Origin: Burkholderiales bacterium
GTDB lineage: Bacteria > Pseudomonadota > Gammaproteobacteria > Burkholderiales > Burkholderiaceae_C
Assembly (NCBI GenBank): GCA_016195825.1
Contig: JACPYV010000158.1
Location: 1-64,000 of the forward strand
Reading direction: 5' to 3'
Length of the DNA stretch: 64,000 nt
The notes under the pieces are model-generated. The model was not told where the DNA came from and made no database searches. It was given only the letters and a program-made list of their open reading frames with translations. This document shows, piece after piece, positions 35,147 to 45,193 of this stretch. The translations under genes were made by a program, and so were the position numbers. The stretch's first letter is position 1; each line of letters starts with the position of its first letter.

Positions 35147-37476
35147 CCTCCCAGACCACGATCGATTTCAGCGGCCCCACCGATGGCGGTGGCGGTGACG
35201 ACAGCGCACTTACGCTGGCCAACTACGCCCAGCAGGCCTACCTCGAATACGCGCTCAGCGTCGTCAAGGGCCGCGCCCTGCCGTCCTATGCCGACGGCCA
35301 GAAGCCCGTGCAGCGCCGCATCCTTTATTCCATGCACCGGCTGGGCCTGGGCTGGAGTGGCAACTCCGGCGCCAAGCCCGTCAAGGGCGCCAAGGTCGTC
35401 GGCGACGTTCTGGGCAGCTTCCACCCGCACGGTGACCAGTCGGTCTACGACGCGCTGGTGCGCATGGCGCAGGACTTCTCGCTGCGCTACCCGCTGATCG
35501 ACGGCCACGGCAACTTCGGCAGCCGTGACGGCGACGGCGCGGCGGCGATGCGCTACACGGAAGCGCGCCTGGCGCCCATCGCCCGGCTCGTGCTGGACGA
35601 GATCGACGAAGGCACGGTGGACTTCCGCCCCAACTACGACGGCACGACGCAGGAGCCGGTGGAGCTGCCGGCGCGGCTGCCCTTCGTGCTGCTGAACGGC
35701 GCCAGCGGCATTGCCGTGGGCCTGGCGACCGAGATCCCCAGCCACAACCTGCGCGAAGTGGCCGCCGCGGCGGTCGCGCTGCTCAAAGACGACAAGCTCG
35801 CCGATGACGCGCTGTTCGAGCTGATTCCCGGCCCGGATTTCCCCGGCGGCGGCCAGCTCATCAGCGCGCCGGAGGAGATCCGTACGGCCTACCTGTCCGG
35901 TCGTGGCAGCCTGAAGGTGCGCGCCCGCTGGAAGATTGAGGACCTGGCCCGCGGCCAATGGCAGCTCGTCGTCACCGAGCTGCCCCACGGCACCAGCGCG
36001 CAGAAGGTGCTGGAAGAGATCGAGGAGCTGTCCAACCCCAAGGTCAAGGCCGGAAAGAAGACGCTGTCTGCCGAGCAGTTGCAGCTCAAGGCCAGCCTGC
36101 TGGCCGTGCTGGACGGTGTCCGCGACGAGTCCAGCAAGGACGCGGCCGTGCGCATCGTCTTCGAGCCCAAGAGCCGTACCGTCGAGCAGCAGGACCTCAT
36201 CAACACGCTGCTGGCCCACACCAGCCTGGAGAGCAGCGCGCCCGTCAACCTGACGATGATCGGCGACGACGGCCGGCCGACGCAGAAGAGCCTGCGTGCG
36301 GTGCTGACCGAGTGGGTGGGCTTTCGCCAGACGACGGTGCGCCGCCGCACCGAGCACCGCCTGGCCCACGTCAACGACCGCATCCATGTGCTCGAAGGCC
36401 GGCAGCTGGTGCTGCTGAACATCGACGAGGTGATCCGCATCATCCGCGAGTCGGACGAGCCCAAGCCGGCGCTGATCGCGCACTTCAAGCTCAGCGACCG
36501 GCAAGCCGAAGACATCCTTGAAATTCGGCTGCGCCAGTTGGCGCGGCTGGAGGCGATCAAGATTGAGCAGGAGCTGTCCAAGCTGCGCGACGAGCGCGCC
36601 AAGCTGGAAGACATCCTGGGCTCGGCCGCCGCGCTGCGCCGGACCGTCATCAAGGAAATCGAGGCCGACGCCAAGCAGTATGGCGACGACCGTCGCACGC
36701 TGATCCAGGCCGAGAAGCGCGTCACCGCCGAGGTCAAGGTCGTCGACGAGCCGGTCACCGTCATCGTCAGCCAGAAGGGCTGGGCGAGGGCGCTCAAGGG
36801 CCACGAGGTGGACGTGGCGGCGCAGACCTTCAAGGCGGGCGATGCGCTGTGGGGAGCATTCCGCTGCCGCAGCGTGGACCCGCTCATCGTCATCGGCAGC
36901 AACGGCCGCGTCTATTCCGTGCCCGTGTCCGCCTTGCCGGGTGGCCGCGGCGACGGTCAGCCCATCACGACGCTGATCGAGCTGGAAAGCGGCACGCAGA
37001 TCGCGCACTACCTGGCCGCTGCGCCGGGCCAGCGCCTGGTCATGGCGGGATCGACCGGCTACGGCCTGATCGCCCAGGTCGGCGACCTGGTCGGCCGTCA
37101 GAAGGCCGGCAAGACCTTCCTCGCGCTGGACGAGGGCGAGGTGCCGCTGCTGGCGACCGTGCCCGGCGACGCCGTGGCCTTGCAGCTCGGCGTCCTGAGC
37201 GCCCAGGGGCGTCTGCTGACCTTTCCGCTGGATGAGCTCAAGCACCAGCCCAAGGGCGGCAAGGGCCTGATGCTGATGGATCTGGAGGCCAAGGACAGCG
37301 TGCTGTCGCTGGCCTGCTTCGCCCTGCTGTTGCGCGTCGAAGGCAGCGGCCGGGGCGGCAAGCCGCGCGAGGAAGTGCTCAAGAACCAGTCACTGGCCGC
37401 CCACGCCGGCAAGCGTGCCCGCAAGGGCAAGGCCGTGGAGGGGCTGCAGAAGGTGCTGCGTCTTGGCAGTGAATAG
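35143..37476 (+). CDS. parC: DNA topoisomerase IV subunit A
   Basis: YALSVVKGRALPSYADGQKPVQRRILYSMHRLGL; VVGDVLGSFHPHGDQSVYDALVRMAQDFSLRYPLIDGHGNFGSRDGDGAAAMRYTEARL. Confidence 0.97.
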   Translation: MTSQTTIDFSGPTDGGGGDDSALTLANYAQQAYLEYALSVVKGRALPSYADGQKPVQRRILYSMHRLGLGWSGNSGAKPVKGAKVVGDVLGSFHPHGDQSVYDALVRMAQDFSLRYPLIDGHGNFGSRDGDGAAAMRYTEARLAPIARLVLDEIDEGTVDFRPNYDGTTQEPVELPARLPFVLLNGASGIAVGLATEIPSHNLREVAAAAVALLKDDKLADDALFELIPGPDFPGGGQLISAPEEIRTAYLSGRGSLKVRARWKIEDLARGQWQLVVTELPHGTSAQKVLEEIEELSNPKVKAGKKTLSAEQLQLKASLLAVLDGVRDESSKDAAVRIVFEPKSRTVEQQDLINTLLAHTSLESSAPVNLTMIGDDGRPTQKSLRAVLTEWVGFRQTTVRRRTEHRLAHVNDRIHVLEGRQLVLLNIDEVIRIIRESDEPKPALIAHFKLSDRQAEDILEIRLRQLARLEAIKIEQELSKLRDERAKLEDILGSAAALRRTVIKEIEADAKQYGDDRRTLIQAEKRVTAEVKVVDEPVTVIVSQKGWARALKGHEVDVAAQTFKAGDALWGAFRCRSVDPLIVIGSNGRVYSVPVSALPGGRGDGQPITTLIELESGTQIAHYLAAAPGQRLVMAGSTGYGLIAQVGDLVGRQKAGKTFLALDEGEVPLLATVPGDAVALQLGVLSAQGRLLTFPLDELKHQPKGGKGLMLMDLEAKDSVLSLACFALLLRVEGSGRGGKPREEVLKNQSLAAHAGKRARKGKAVEGLQKVLRLGSE

Positions 37477-37647
37477 TCACCCAAGGCCTTGATTTCTCAC
37501 GATGTGACAAGTTCAGCGGTACGTGTTTACAGACGGCTACAAGTAACTCGGTGTTCCCCCCTAGCTCGGAGGGTGTGCGGGACTTCACAGAATTTCGCTG
37601 CACTGCACAATGGATTCGTCCGCTCAATGCGATTCGAGGAGTAAGTC

Positions 37648-38166
37648 ATGAGTTTGAAGAAGTCCGCTGCAGTATTGGCCGCACTAGCGCTGGCCGGCGG
37701 TGCTGCACAAGCCGTCGTCGTTGACACCTTTGGCACCTTGACGGCCACCACGGCGCTCAAGTACGGCTCCGTGTCGCTGCCGACCTTCCTGGTGAACGAC
37801 GACTTCACCTTCTCCCTGTCGGCTGCGTCGACCGTGCAAAGCAACGTGGTGACCGCCTACGGCAGCATCACGCCGGCTTTCTACGGCATCTACAAGGCTG
37901 GTCCCGACGCCACCTTCGGCACGCCGGACGACATCCCGGTTGTGGGCCACACGTTCAGTGGCGTGTCCTCGCCGCAGTTCGACACCCTGGCTGCCGGCAA
38001 CTACTCTTTCAAGCTGTTCGGCCTGAACGCCGCACCGGTGTCCGTGTACGCGATCGCCGCTTCGGCCACCGCGCTGCCGGTGCCGGAACCCGAAACCTAC
38101 GCGCTGCTGGCCGCCGGCCTCGGCGTGATCGGTTTCGTGGCTTCGCGCCGTCGTCGCGACTACTGA
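37648..38166 (+). CDS. PEP-CTERM protein (possible FxDxF-type)
   Basis: Signal MSLKKSAAVLAALALAGGAAQA; VNDDFTFSLS; C-terminus VPEPETYALLAAGLGVIGFVASRRRRDY. Confidence 0.9.
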   Translation: MSLKKSAAVLAALALAGGAAQAVVVDTFGTLTATTALKYGSVSLPTFLVNDDFTFSLSAASTVQSNVVTAYGSITPAFYGIYKAGPDATFGTPDDIPVVGHTFSGVSSPQFDTLAAGNYSFKLFGLNAAPVSVYAIAASATALPVPEPETYALLAAGLGVIGFVASRRRRDY

Positions 38167-38221
38167 TCCACATTGAGCTTTGGCACACCCGCGAGGATGT
38201 GCCGGCGCTGATTGGGTCCAC

Positions 38222-38257
38222 AGCCCTGGCTGCTTAGAGCGCCAGGGCTTTTTTTAT
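38222..38257 (+). terminator. Intrinsic terminator
   Basis: AGCCCTGGC-N9-GCCAGGGCT followed by TTTTTT. Confidence 0.9.
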
Positions 38258-38263
38258 GGAGGC

Positions 38264-38758
38264 TCAGTCGCCGAACGGGAACAGCCGGCTCGGAAACACC
38301 ATGCTCTGGCTGGTCCGCAGCACGACGCCGTCCTTGAAGTGGACGTTGAAACGCATGCCGTAGCCGGTCTGGTCGGGCTCGATGGTCCAGTCCCAGACGT
38401 CTTCGCCGCTCAGCTGGAAGAACACACGGCTGCGCTCGATCCCCAGCAGGCGGCTGACCTGTTCGGGCGTCATGCCCGGCTCGATGCGCGCGCGGTTGGC
38501 GGGGGACAGACCATCCTCTATGCCCACGAGCCGACCGTCCGCCGTCAGGCGCACCAGGTAGCAGTGCCGGCCCATGGGCTGGGTCGAGTACTCCAGCGTC
38601 CTGCCGCCATCGGCTTCGGGCCAGACGCGCCGGGGCTGGCCGTACAACGTGACGACGTCGGCCTCGCGGCTGCTGCCGGGCTGAAGCCGCGCGTCGCGGT
38701 CCTGCGTGGCGCAGCCGGCCAGCAGCGCGGCACACAGGGCAAGGGCGGTCAGTCGCAT
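38264..38758 (-). CDS. Lipoprotein (SmpA/BamE-like, tentative)
   Basis: MRLTALALCAALLAGCATQDRDARL lipobox; two repeats of a PGxxxxxVxxLxGxPxxV-like motif. Confidence 0.7.
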   Translation of the reverse strand: MRLTALALCAALLAGCATQDRDARLQPGSSREADVVTLYGQPRRVWPEADGGRTLEYSTQPMGRHCYLVRLTADGRLVGIEDGLSPANRARIEPGMTPEQVSRLLGIERSRVFFQLSGEDVWDWTIEPDQTGYGMRFNVHFKDGVVLRTSQSMVFPSRLFPFGD

Positions 38759-38772
38759 GGCTTGGGTGGTGT

Positions 38773-39813
38773 TCAGCGTCGGGCCAGGGCCTTGGCGCAG
38801 TCGGTGACCAGGGCCGGCCCCTTGTAGATCAGGCCGGTGTAGAGCTGCACGAGATCGGCGCCGGCCGCGATCTTCGCTCGGGCGTCCTCGCCGCTCAAGA
38901 CGCCGCCCACGCCGATGATGGGATAGCCCGCCGGCAGGGCGGTACGCAGCAGGCGGATGATGCGGTTGCTGGCATCGAAGACCGGCGCACCGGACAGGCC
39001 GCCTATCTCGTTGGCATGTGCCAGCCCCTGCACCTTGTCGCGGGCGATGGTCGTGTTGGTCGCGATGACGCCGTCGATGCCGTTGGCGGTCAGCGTGTTG
39101 GCGATGACGGCGACCTGGTCTTCCTCCAGGTCCGGTGCGATCTTGACGAACATCGGCACCTTGCGGCCGCTCTGGCTCTCCAACTGCAGCTTGCGTTGCT
39201 GCAGGCGGGACAGCAGCGCGTCAAGTGCTTCGTCGCTCTGCAGCGCGCGCAGGTTCTTGGTGTTGGGGCTGGAGATGTTCACGGTGACGTAGTCAGCATG
39301 CGGGAACACGCCGTCCAGCCCCAGCAGGTAGTCGTCCGCCGCGTTCTCGATGGGCGTGGCGGCGTTCTTGCCGATGTTCAAGCCCAGGATGCCGCCGGCC
39401 TTGCGGAAGCTATAGGCGCGCCGCACGTTGCCGATGAAGCTGGCCAGGCCCTCGTTGTTGAAGCCCAGGCGGTTGATTAGCGCGTTGGCCTCCGGCAGGC
39501 GAAACATGCGCGGCTTGTCGTTGCCGGGTTGGCCCTTGGGCGTCACGGTGCCCACCTCGATGAAGCCGAAGCCCATCGCGCCCAGGCCGTCGATGCAGCG
39601 GCCGTTCTTGTCCAGGCCGGCGGCCAGGCCGATGCGGTTGGGGAAGCGCAGGCCGGCGATGTTCACTGGGTCGCTGATGCGCTCGCCGCACCACAGCAGT
39701 TGTGCAGGCGTGTTCTGCAACCTGGCAATGCTGCCCAGTGTCAGCTCGTGGGCGTGTTCGGGGTCCAGGCCGAACAGGAAGGGGCGGGTGAGGGCGTAGG
39801 GGATCAGCGGCAT
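38773..39813 (-). CDS. pyrD: Dihydroorotate dehydrogenase (quinone)
   Basis: [97 protein letters not shown]. Confidence 0.97.
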   Translation of the reverse strand: MPLIPYALTRPFLFGLDPEHAHELTLGSIARLQNTPAQLLWCGERISDPVNIAGLRFPNRIGLAAGLDKNGRCIDGLGAMGFGFIEVGTVTPKGQPGNDKPRMFRLPEANALINRLGFNNEGLASFIGNVRRAYSFRKAGGILGLNIGKNAATPIENAADDYLLGLDGVFPHADYVTVNISSPNTKNLRALQSDEALDALLSRLQQRKLQLESQSGRKVPMFVKIAPDLEEDQVAVIANTLTANGIDGVIATNTTIARDKVQGLAHANEIGGLSGAPVFDASNRIIRLLRTALPAGYPIIGVGGVLSGEDARAKIAAGADLVQLYTGLIYKGPALVTDCAKALARR

Positions 39814-39827
39814 AGCCCGTGATTGTC

Positions 39828-40781
39828 TCAGCCGGGCTCGTTCTCGCGGTCCCAGGGCGGCACGTCGCCCATCTTCTCCAGCATGAAGTCGATCAGCGCG
39901 CGCACCTTGGGCGCCGGGTGGCGGCTGGGCAGGTAGACGGCGTAGAGCGTGTTGGCATCGGCCAGGCCGCCAGTGGGTACCCAGCCGGGCAGCACAGCGC
40001 GCAGCCGGCCCGCGCGCAGGTCAGCGCCGACGGCATAGGTGGGCAGCACGGCCAGGCCCATGCCGGCCAGCGCGGCGACGCGCAGTGACTCGCTGCTGTT
40101 GGCCGTCAGTCCGCTCTCGAAGCGCAGCGCGCCGCGGGTCTCGACCTCCGCCTCGCCCTTTTCGGCGTGGCGAAAGCGCCAGCGGTCGGGCGATTGCAGA
40201 TAGCCGAAGCGCAGGCACCGGTGGCTGGCGATGTCTGCCACCGCCTGCGGTTCGCCATGCGCCTGCAGGTAGGCGGGCGAGGCGCACAGCACGAAGCGCA
40301 TGGCGGCCAGCCGCCTGGCCACCAGCCCTTCGGACGGCTTGTTCGTCAGCCGCAGCACTACGTCGAAGCCTTCCTCGGCCAGGTCTACGTAGCGGTCGTT
40401 CAGCCCCAGCACGACGTCCAACTGCGGGTGGCGGGCGCAGAACTCGGCCATCAGCGCGGTGAACTGCAGGTTGCCGAAAGCGGTGGAGGTGGACAGGCGC
40501 AGCACGCCGCGCGGCTCGTCGTGGCGGCCGGCCAGGTCAGCCTCTAGCGCCTGGGACTCGTCCAGCAGCCGCAGCGCCCGCTCGTAGACGGCGCGGCCCT
40601 CGGCCGTGGGGCTGACGCTGCGGGTCGTGCGATGCAGCAGCCGCGTGCCGAGTTGGTCCTCCAGCCGCACCACCTGCTTGCTGACGGCCGACTTGGTCGT
40701 GCCCAGCAGCCGAGCGGCACCGGAGAACCCGCGAGCGTCCACGACGCGGGCAAACGCTTGCAGGTCTTCGAGACGTCCCAT
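39828..40781 (-). CDS. LysR family transcriptional regulator
   Basis: [59 protein letters not shown]. Confidence 0.95.
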   Translation of the reverse strand: MGRLEDLQAFARVVDARGFSGAARLLGTTKSAVSKQVVRLEDQLGTRLLHRTTRSVSPTAEGRAVYERALRLLDESQALEADLAGRHDEPRGVLRLSTSTAFGNLQFTALMAEFCARHPQLDVVLGLNDRYVDLAEEGFDVVLRLTNKPSEGLVARRLAAMRFVLCASPAYLQAHGEPQAVADIASHRCLRFGYLQSPDRWRFRHAEKGEAEVETRGALRFESGLTANSSESLRVAALAGMGLAVLPTYAVGADLRAGRLRAVLPGWVPTGGLADANTLYAVYLPSRHPAPKVRALIDFMLEKMGDVPPWDRENEPG

Positions 40782-40880
40782 GGAACTGTCCTCTATTTGG
40801 AAACTCTGAATGGAAATTTTGCTGGATTGTGTCTTTTCAAGCCGATTTCTACAGTCCGGCCATCCCCTCCAGGAGTTGCC

Positions 40881-41804
40881 ATGAGCACCTTGTCACCCTG
40901 CCTGCCGGCCCGCTCATTCCGCCCCAGCCTGCTGGACCGGCTGGTGTCCGGCCTGGCTGCGCTGAGCCTGCCGATGCTGTTCATCCTGCTGTGGAGCAGC
41001 GGCTACGTGGCCGGCAAGCTGGCCTTGCCTCACACCGGGCCGCTGACCCTGCTGACGCTGCGCTTCGGCCTCGCGGCCATCGTGCTGCTGGCCGCGGCGC
41101 TGACCACCCGCGCGCCGTGGCCGCGGCGGCGGGCGGACTGGGGCCATCTGGCCGTCGTGGGCCTGCTGATGCAGGTGCTGCACTTCTCGTGCATTTACTT
41201 CGCATTGCAGTGGGGCCTGACGGCCGGCGTGGCCGGGCTGCTGATCGGGCTGATGCCGCTGGCCACGGCGCTGGGGGCCCACTTGTGGCTGGCCGAGCAC
41301 ATCGGCCGGCGGCAGATGCTGGGTCTTGCCGGCGGCCTGGCCGGTGTTGCACTGGTCATTGCCGACAAGCCGCTGGGCGGTGCCTGGGCTGCCTACGGCA
41401 TGGCCGGCATCGGGCTGCTGGGCCTGGTGGCCGGCACGCTGTACCAAAAACGCTTCTGCGCCCACATGGACTTGCGCAGCGGCAGCGGCATCCAGATGGC
41501 CGTGTCGGCGCTGGCCGTGGCCGCTGTGGCCGGGCCGACGGAAGGCTTTGCGATCGCCTGGGCGCCCGAGCTCGTCGCGTCGACGCTGTGGCTGGGCCTG
41601 GTCAACTCGATTGGTGCCTTCAGCCTGATGTTCATCATGATCCGCCGCGGCCAGGCGGGGCAGGTGGCGCGGCTGTTCTTCCTGATCCCGGGCGTGTCGG
41701 CGCTGATGGGTTTCGTGCTGCTGGGCGAGCGGATGGAGCCACTGGCGCTGGCCGGTTTCGCGCTCTCTGCGCTGGCCGTGTGCGCGGCTGCCGCCAAGCG
41801 GTGA
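40881..41804 (+). CDS. DMT (EamA) family transporter
   Basis: FILLWSSGYVAGKLALPHTGPLTLLTLRFGLAAIVLL; 10-TM; divergent from LysR gene. Confidence 0.92.
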   Translation: MSTLSPCLPARSFRPSLLDRLVSGLAALSLPMLFILLWSSGYVAGKLALPHTGPLTLLTLRFGLAAIVLLAAALTTRAPWPRRRADWGHLAVVGLLMQVLHFSCIYFALQWGLTAGVAGLLIGLMPLATALGAHLWLAEHIGRRQMLGLAGGLAGVALVIADKPLGGAWAAYGMAGIGLLGLVAGTLYQKRFCAHMDLRSGSGIQMAVSALAVAAVAGPTEGFAIAWAPELVASTLWLGLVNSIGAFSLMFIMIRRGQAGQVARLFFLIPGVSALMGFVLLGERMEPLALAGFALSALAVCAAAAKR

Positions 41805-41834
41805 AAATGTGAGGCTCACCCGGGAGCCTTTAAC

Positions 41835-42956
41835 ATGAAACCCCTCGACGACCCCCAACACGACCACGAAGCGGGCTCCCGCGACGAAACGCGCGACACC
41901 ACGCGCACCGACGACACCCGCATCGGCGCCGTGCGCGCGCTGATCAGCCCGGCGCTGCTGCTGGAAGAGCTGCCCATCCCCGATGCGACGCTGGAGCTGG
42001 TGGAGCGCGCCCGGCAGGAGATCAGCGCGATCCTGCACGGCCAGGACGACCGGCTGCTGGTCGTCGTGGGCCCCTGCTCCATCCACGACCACGACCAGGC
42101 GATGGACTACGCGCGGCTGCTGAAGACCGCCCGCGAAGAGCTCAGCCGCGACCTGCTGGTGGTCATGCGCGTCTATTTCGAGAAGCCGCGCACGACGGTG
42201 GGTTGGAAGGGCTACATCAACGACCCGCGCCTGGACGGCAGCTTCCACATGAACGAGGGCCTGCGCTTGGCGCGCCAGCTGCTGCTGGACGTCAACGGCC
42301 TGGGCCTGCCGGCCGGCACCGAGTTCCTGGACCTGCTGTCGCCGCAGTACATCTCCGACCTGATCGCTTGGGGCGCCATCGGCGCGCGCACGACCGAGAG
42401 CCAGAGCCACCGCCAACTGGCGTCGGGCCTGAGCTGCCCGGTCGGCTTCAAGAACGGCACGGACGGCGGCATCAAGGTCGCCAGCGACGCCGTGCTGGCC
42501 GCCAGCTCGCCGCATGCCTTCATGGGCATGACCAAGATGGGCACTGCGGCGATCTTCGAGACCCGCGGCAACGCCGACTGCCACGTCATCCTGCGCGGTG
42601 GCAAGGCACCGAACTACGACGCGGCCTCGGTGCAGGCCGCCTGCGAGGCGCTGAAGGCCTCCAAGCTGCGCGAGCAGGTCATGATCGACTTCTCACACGC
42701 CAACTCCAGCAAGAAGTACGAGCGCCAGGTCGACGTGGGCCGTGACGTGGCGGGCCAGATCGCCGGCGGCGATCAGCGCATCACCGGTGTGATGATTGAG
42801 AGCCACCTGCAGCCGGGCCGGCAAGAGCTGGCCGAGGGCCAGACCAAGGCTGACCTCAAGCCCGGCGTGTCCATCACCGACGCCTGTCTGGGCTGGGCGC
42901 AGACCGAGCCGCTGCTGCGCGAGCTGGCGGCGGCTGTCCAACAGCGCCGCAGTTAA
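41835..42956 (+). CDS. aroG: 3-deoxy-7-phosphoheptulonate synthase (class I)
   Basis: LLVVVGPCSIHDHDQAMDYARLL; VMRVYFEKPRTTVGWKGYINDPRLDGSF; GFKNGTDGGIKVASDAV; IDFSHANSSKKYERQ. Confidence 0.97.
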   Translation: MKPLDDPQHDHEAGSRDETRDTTRTDDTRIGAVRALISPALLLEELPIPDATLELVERARQEISAILHGQDDRLLVVVGPCSIHDHDQAMDYARLLKTAREELSRDLLVVMRVYFEKPRTTVGWKGYINDPRLDGSFHMNEGLRLARQLLLDVNGLGLPAGTEFLDLLSPQYISDLIAWGAIGARTTESQSHRQLASGLSCPVGFKNGTDGGIKVASDAVLAASSPHAFMGMTKMGTAAIFETRGNADCHVILRGGKAPNYDAASVQAACEALKASKLREQVMIDFSHANSSKKYERQVDVGRDVAGQIAGGDQRITGVMIESHLQPGRQELAEGQTKADLKPGVSITDACLGWAQTEPLLRELAAAVQQRRS

Positions 42957-43056
42957 ACCGTTCGCGCCCGCAGGCGCCCACCCGTCGCAGCGCGCTCGCG
43001 CCGCGGCGGGGCGGTTTGCAGAATTCAGCCATCCCCACCGCTGAATCCTGGAGACC

Positions 43057-43497
43057 ATGATGAAACAAGCCCTTGCCACCGCCTTGTTCGCCCTGTCCGC
43101 GCTGCTGCCGCTGCGCGGCCACGCGGCCGACGTCACGCTGGAAGTCGAAGGCCTGGACGCCAGCCGGCTGCAGGGCGCCACGCTGATGGTCGCCGTGTTC
43201 ACCGAGCCGGCGAGCTGGCTGCGCCAGCCGCAGGCCGGCCGTCGCTTTTCCCTCGGTGCCGAGGCGTCAGGCGGCAAGGTGACCGTCGTGCTGAAGGACC
43301 TTCCCGACGGCCCGCTGGCTTTCAGCCTGTTCCAGGACGCCAACGCCAACGGCCGGCTGGACATGAACGCCATGGGCCTGCCCACCGAGCCCTACGGCTT
43401 CTCCAACAACGCCGCCGGCAACTTCGGCCCGCCGCAGTTCGAGCAGGCGGTGCTCACGCCCGTGGTCGGCGTGCCCGTCAAGGTCAAGCTGAACTGA
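43057..43497 (+). CDS. DUF2141 domain-containing secreted protein
   Basis: Signal peptide; VTVVLKDLPDGPLAFSLFQDANANGRLDMNAMGLPTEPYGFSNNAAGNFGPPQFEQA. Confidence 0.9.
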   Translation: MMKQALATALFALSALLPLRGHAADVTLEVEGLDASRLQGATLMVAVFTEPASWLRQPQAGRRFSLGAEASGGKVTVVLKDLPDGPLAFSLFQDANANGRLDMNAMGLPTEPYGFSNNAAGNFGPPQFEQAVLTPVVGVPVKVKLN

Positions 43498-43508
43498 GGG
43501 AGAGGGCC

Positions 43509-45002
43509 ATGAACCGCATGCTGACCCGCCGTTCCGCCCTCGGCAGCCTGGGCGCCTTGTTCACCAGCGGCTTCAGCCCCGAGCTGCTGGCGCTGGGCCT
43601 GCCGCGCGATGGTTTTGCGGCCGACGCGCCGGAGCTGGCGCCCTTGCTTGGCCTGGACGGCCAGGGGCTAGACGGCGCCGCCGTCATCGAAGGCCGGCTG
43701 CCGGCTGCACTGCGCGGCCGCTACTTCCGCAACGGCCCCGGACTGATGCAGCGCGCCGGCCAGCGCTACCGCCACTGGTTCGACGGCGACGGCCTGGTGC
43801 AGAGCTGGACGCTGCACGACGGCCGCGTCAGCCACAAGGCGCGCTTCGTGCAAACGACCAAGTTCCGCGCCGAGCAGGACGCCGGCCGCTTCCTGCTGCC
43901 CGCCTTCGGCACGGCCATCAAGCCCGAGCGCCCGGTGCGCGGGCCCGACAGCGTCAACGCGGCCAACACCAGCGTGCTGATGCAGGGCGATCACCTCTAT
44001 GCGCTGTGGGAGGGCGGCAGTGCCTACGAGCTGGACCCGGCCACGCTGGCCACGCGCGGCGTCAAGACCTGGTCGCCCGAGCTGCGCGGCATGCCGTTCT
44101 CCGCCCACCCCAAGGTCGAGCCGGATGGCACGGTGTGGAACTTCGGCACCGCCAACGGCCGGCTCGCGGTCTACCAGCTCGACGCCGACGGTAGCGTGCG
44201 CCGCCATGCGCTGTTGGACGTGGGCGCCCCGGCCATGCTGCACGACTTCGCCGTGTCGCAGCACCACCTCGTGTTCCTGCTCGCGCCCATCACGCTGGAC
44301 ATCGCGGCGGTGCGTGCCGGCACGTCCATGCTTGACGCGATGCGCTGGGCCGGCGAGCAGCCCACCCGCGTGCTGGTGGTCGACAAGGCCGACTTCACCC
44401 GGCAGCGCATCTTCGAGATGCCCGCTGCCCACGTCTTCCATTTCGGCAACGCCTGGGACGACGGCCGCCTGCTGCGGTTGGACTATGTGCAGAGCACGCC
44501 GCTGCCCGAGTTCAACGCGGCGGCCCAGCAGATCATGCGCGGCGAGCGCTCCACGCGGGACGTGTCGACGCCGCGTGTGCTGGAGGTCGACCTGCAGACC
44601 GGGGTGCTGCGCGTCGCGTCCCGTGACGAGGCGGTCGAGTTCCCCGTCGTCGACCCGCGTGTCGTCGCGCAGCGGCATCGCTTTGTCTGGTACCCCACGG
44701 CGGTCGACACCGGTGCGCGTTGGGGCTTCAACGGGCTGATGCGGCTGGACATCGACAGTGGTGCGCGGGAGCGCTTCAGCTTCGGCAACGACGTGGTCGT
44801 CGAGGAGCATGTGCTGGTGCCCAGGCCTGGCAGCACCCGCGAAGGCGAGGGCTGGCTGGTCGGCATGGGGTATGACGTCAGGCGCCAGCGCAGCTTCCTC
44901 AGCGTGTTCGACGCCATGCGCCTGGCCGCTGGCCCGCTGGCCCGGGCCTGGCTGCCGTACTGGGTGCCGTACGGCTTTCACGGCCGCTTCTACGCAGCCT
45001 GA
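43509..45002 (+). CDS. Carotenoid oxygenase family protein with exported-type N-terminus
   Basis: MLTRRSALGSLGALF; GRYFRNGPGLMQRAGQRYRHWFDGDGLVQSWTLHDGRVSHKARFVQT; conserved His positions (HPKVEPDG, HDFAVSQHHLVF). Confidence 0.92.
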   Translation: MNRMLTRRSALGSLGALFTSGFSPELLALGLPRDGFAADAPELAPLLGLDGQGLDGAAVIEGRLPAALRGRYFRNGPGLMQRAGQRYRHWFDGDGLVQSWTLHDGRVSHKARFVQTTKFRAEQDAGRFLLPAFGTAIKPERPVRGPDSVNAANTSVLMQGDHLYALWEGGSAYELDPATLATRGVKTWSPELRGMPFSAHPKVEPDGTVWNFGTANGRLAVYQLDADGSVRRHALLDVGAPAMLHDFAVSQHHLVFLLAPITLDIAAVRAGTSMLDAMRWAGEQPTRVLVVDKADFTRQRIFEMPAAHVFHFGNAWDDGRLLRLDYVQSTPLPEFNAAAQQIMRGERSTRDVSTPRVLEVDLQTGVLRVASRDEAVEFPVVDPRVVAQRHRFVWYPTAVDTGARWGFNGLMRLDIDSGARERFSFGNDVVVEEHVLVPRPGSTREGEGWLVGMGYDVRRQRSFLSVFDAMRLAAGPLARAWLPYWVPYGFHGRFYAA

Positions 45003-45053
45003 GTCGCCTGGGCTGACGGTCCCCTGATCCTTGCGGGGACAGGGGACTCCGCA

Positions 45054-45082
45054 TTGACAGTCTGCTGCAAGGCCCATATGGT
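45054..45082 (+). promoter_or_regulatory. Sigma70-type promoter upstream of PEP-CTERM/GH16 cluster
   Basis: TTGACA - 17 bp - TATGGT. Confidence 0.75.
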
Positions 45083-45094
45083 CGCGCCGTTTGT

Positions 45095-45119
45095 GAAAGC
45101 GCTTTCAGAAAGCGCTTTC
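45095..45119. promoter_or_regulatory. Two tandem LacI-family-type palindromes (GAAAGCGCTTTC x2, 13-bp period)
   Basis: tGAAAGCGCTTTCaGAAAGCGCTTTCa at 45095-45106 and 45108-45119, a few bp downstream of the -10. Confidence 0.85.
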
Positions 45120-45193
45120 ACTTTCGGCGATTGACAGCAGTTCGTCGTCGCCTCGTCACGGGATCACCCCGTACCAAAAACCAAGGAGACGAC

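Noticed and set aside
34870-37245. 791-aa minus-strand ORF opposite parC
   Set aside because: Antisense to unambiguous parC; arises from codon bias in high-GC DNA.
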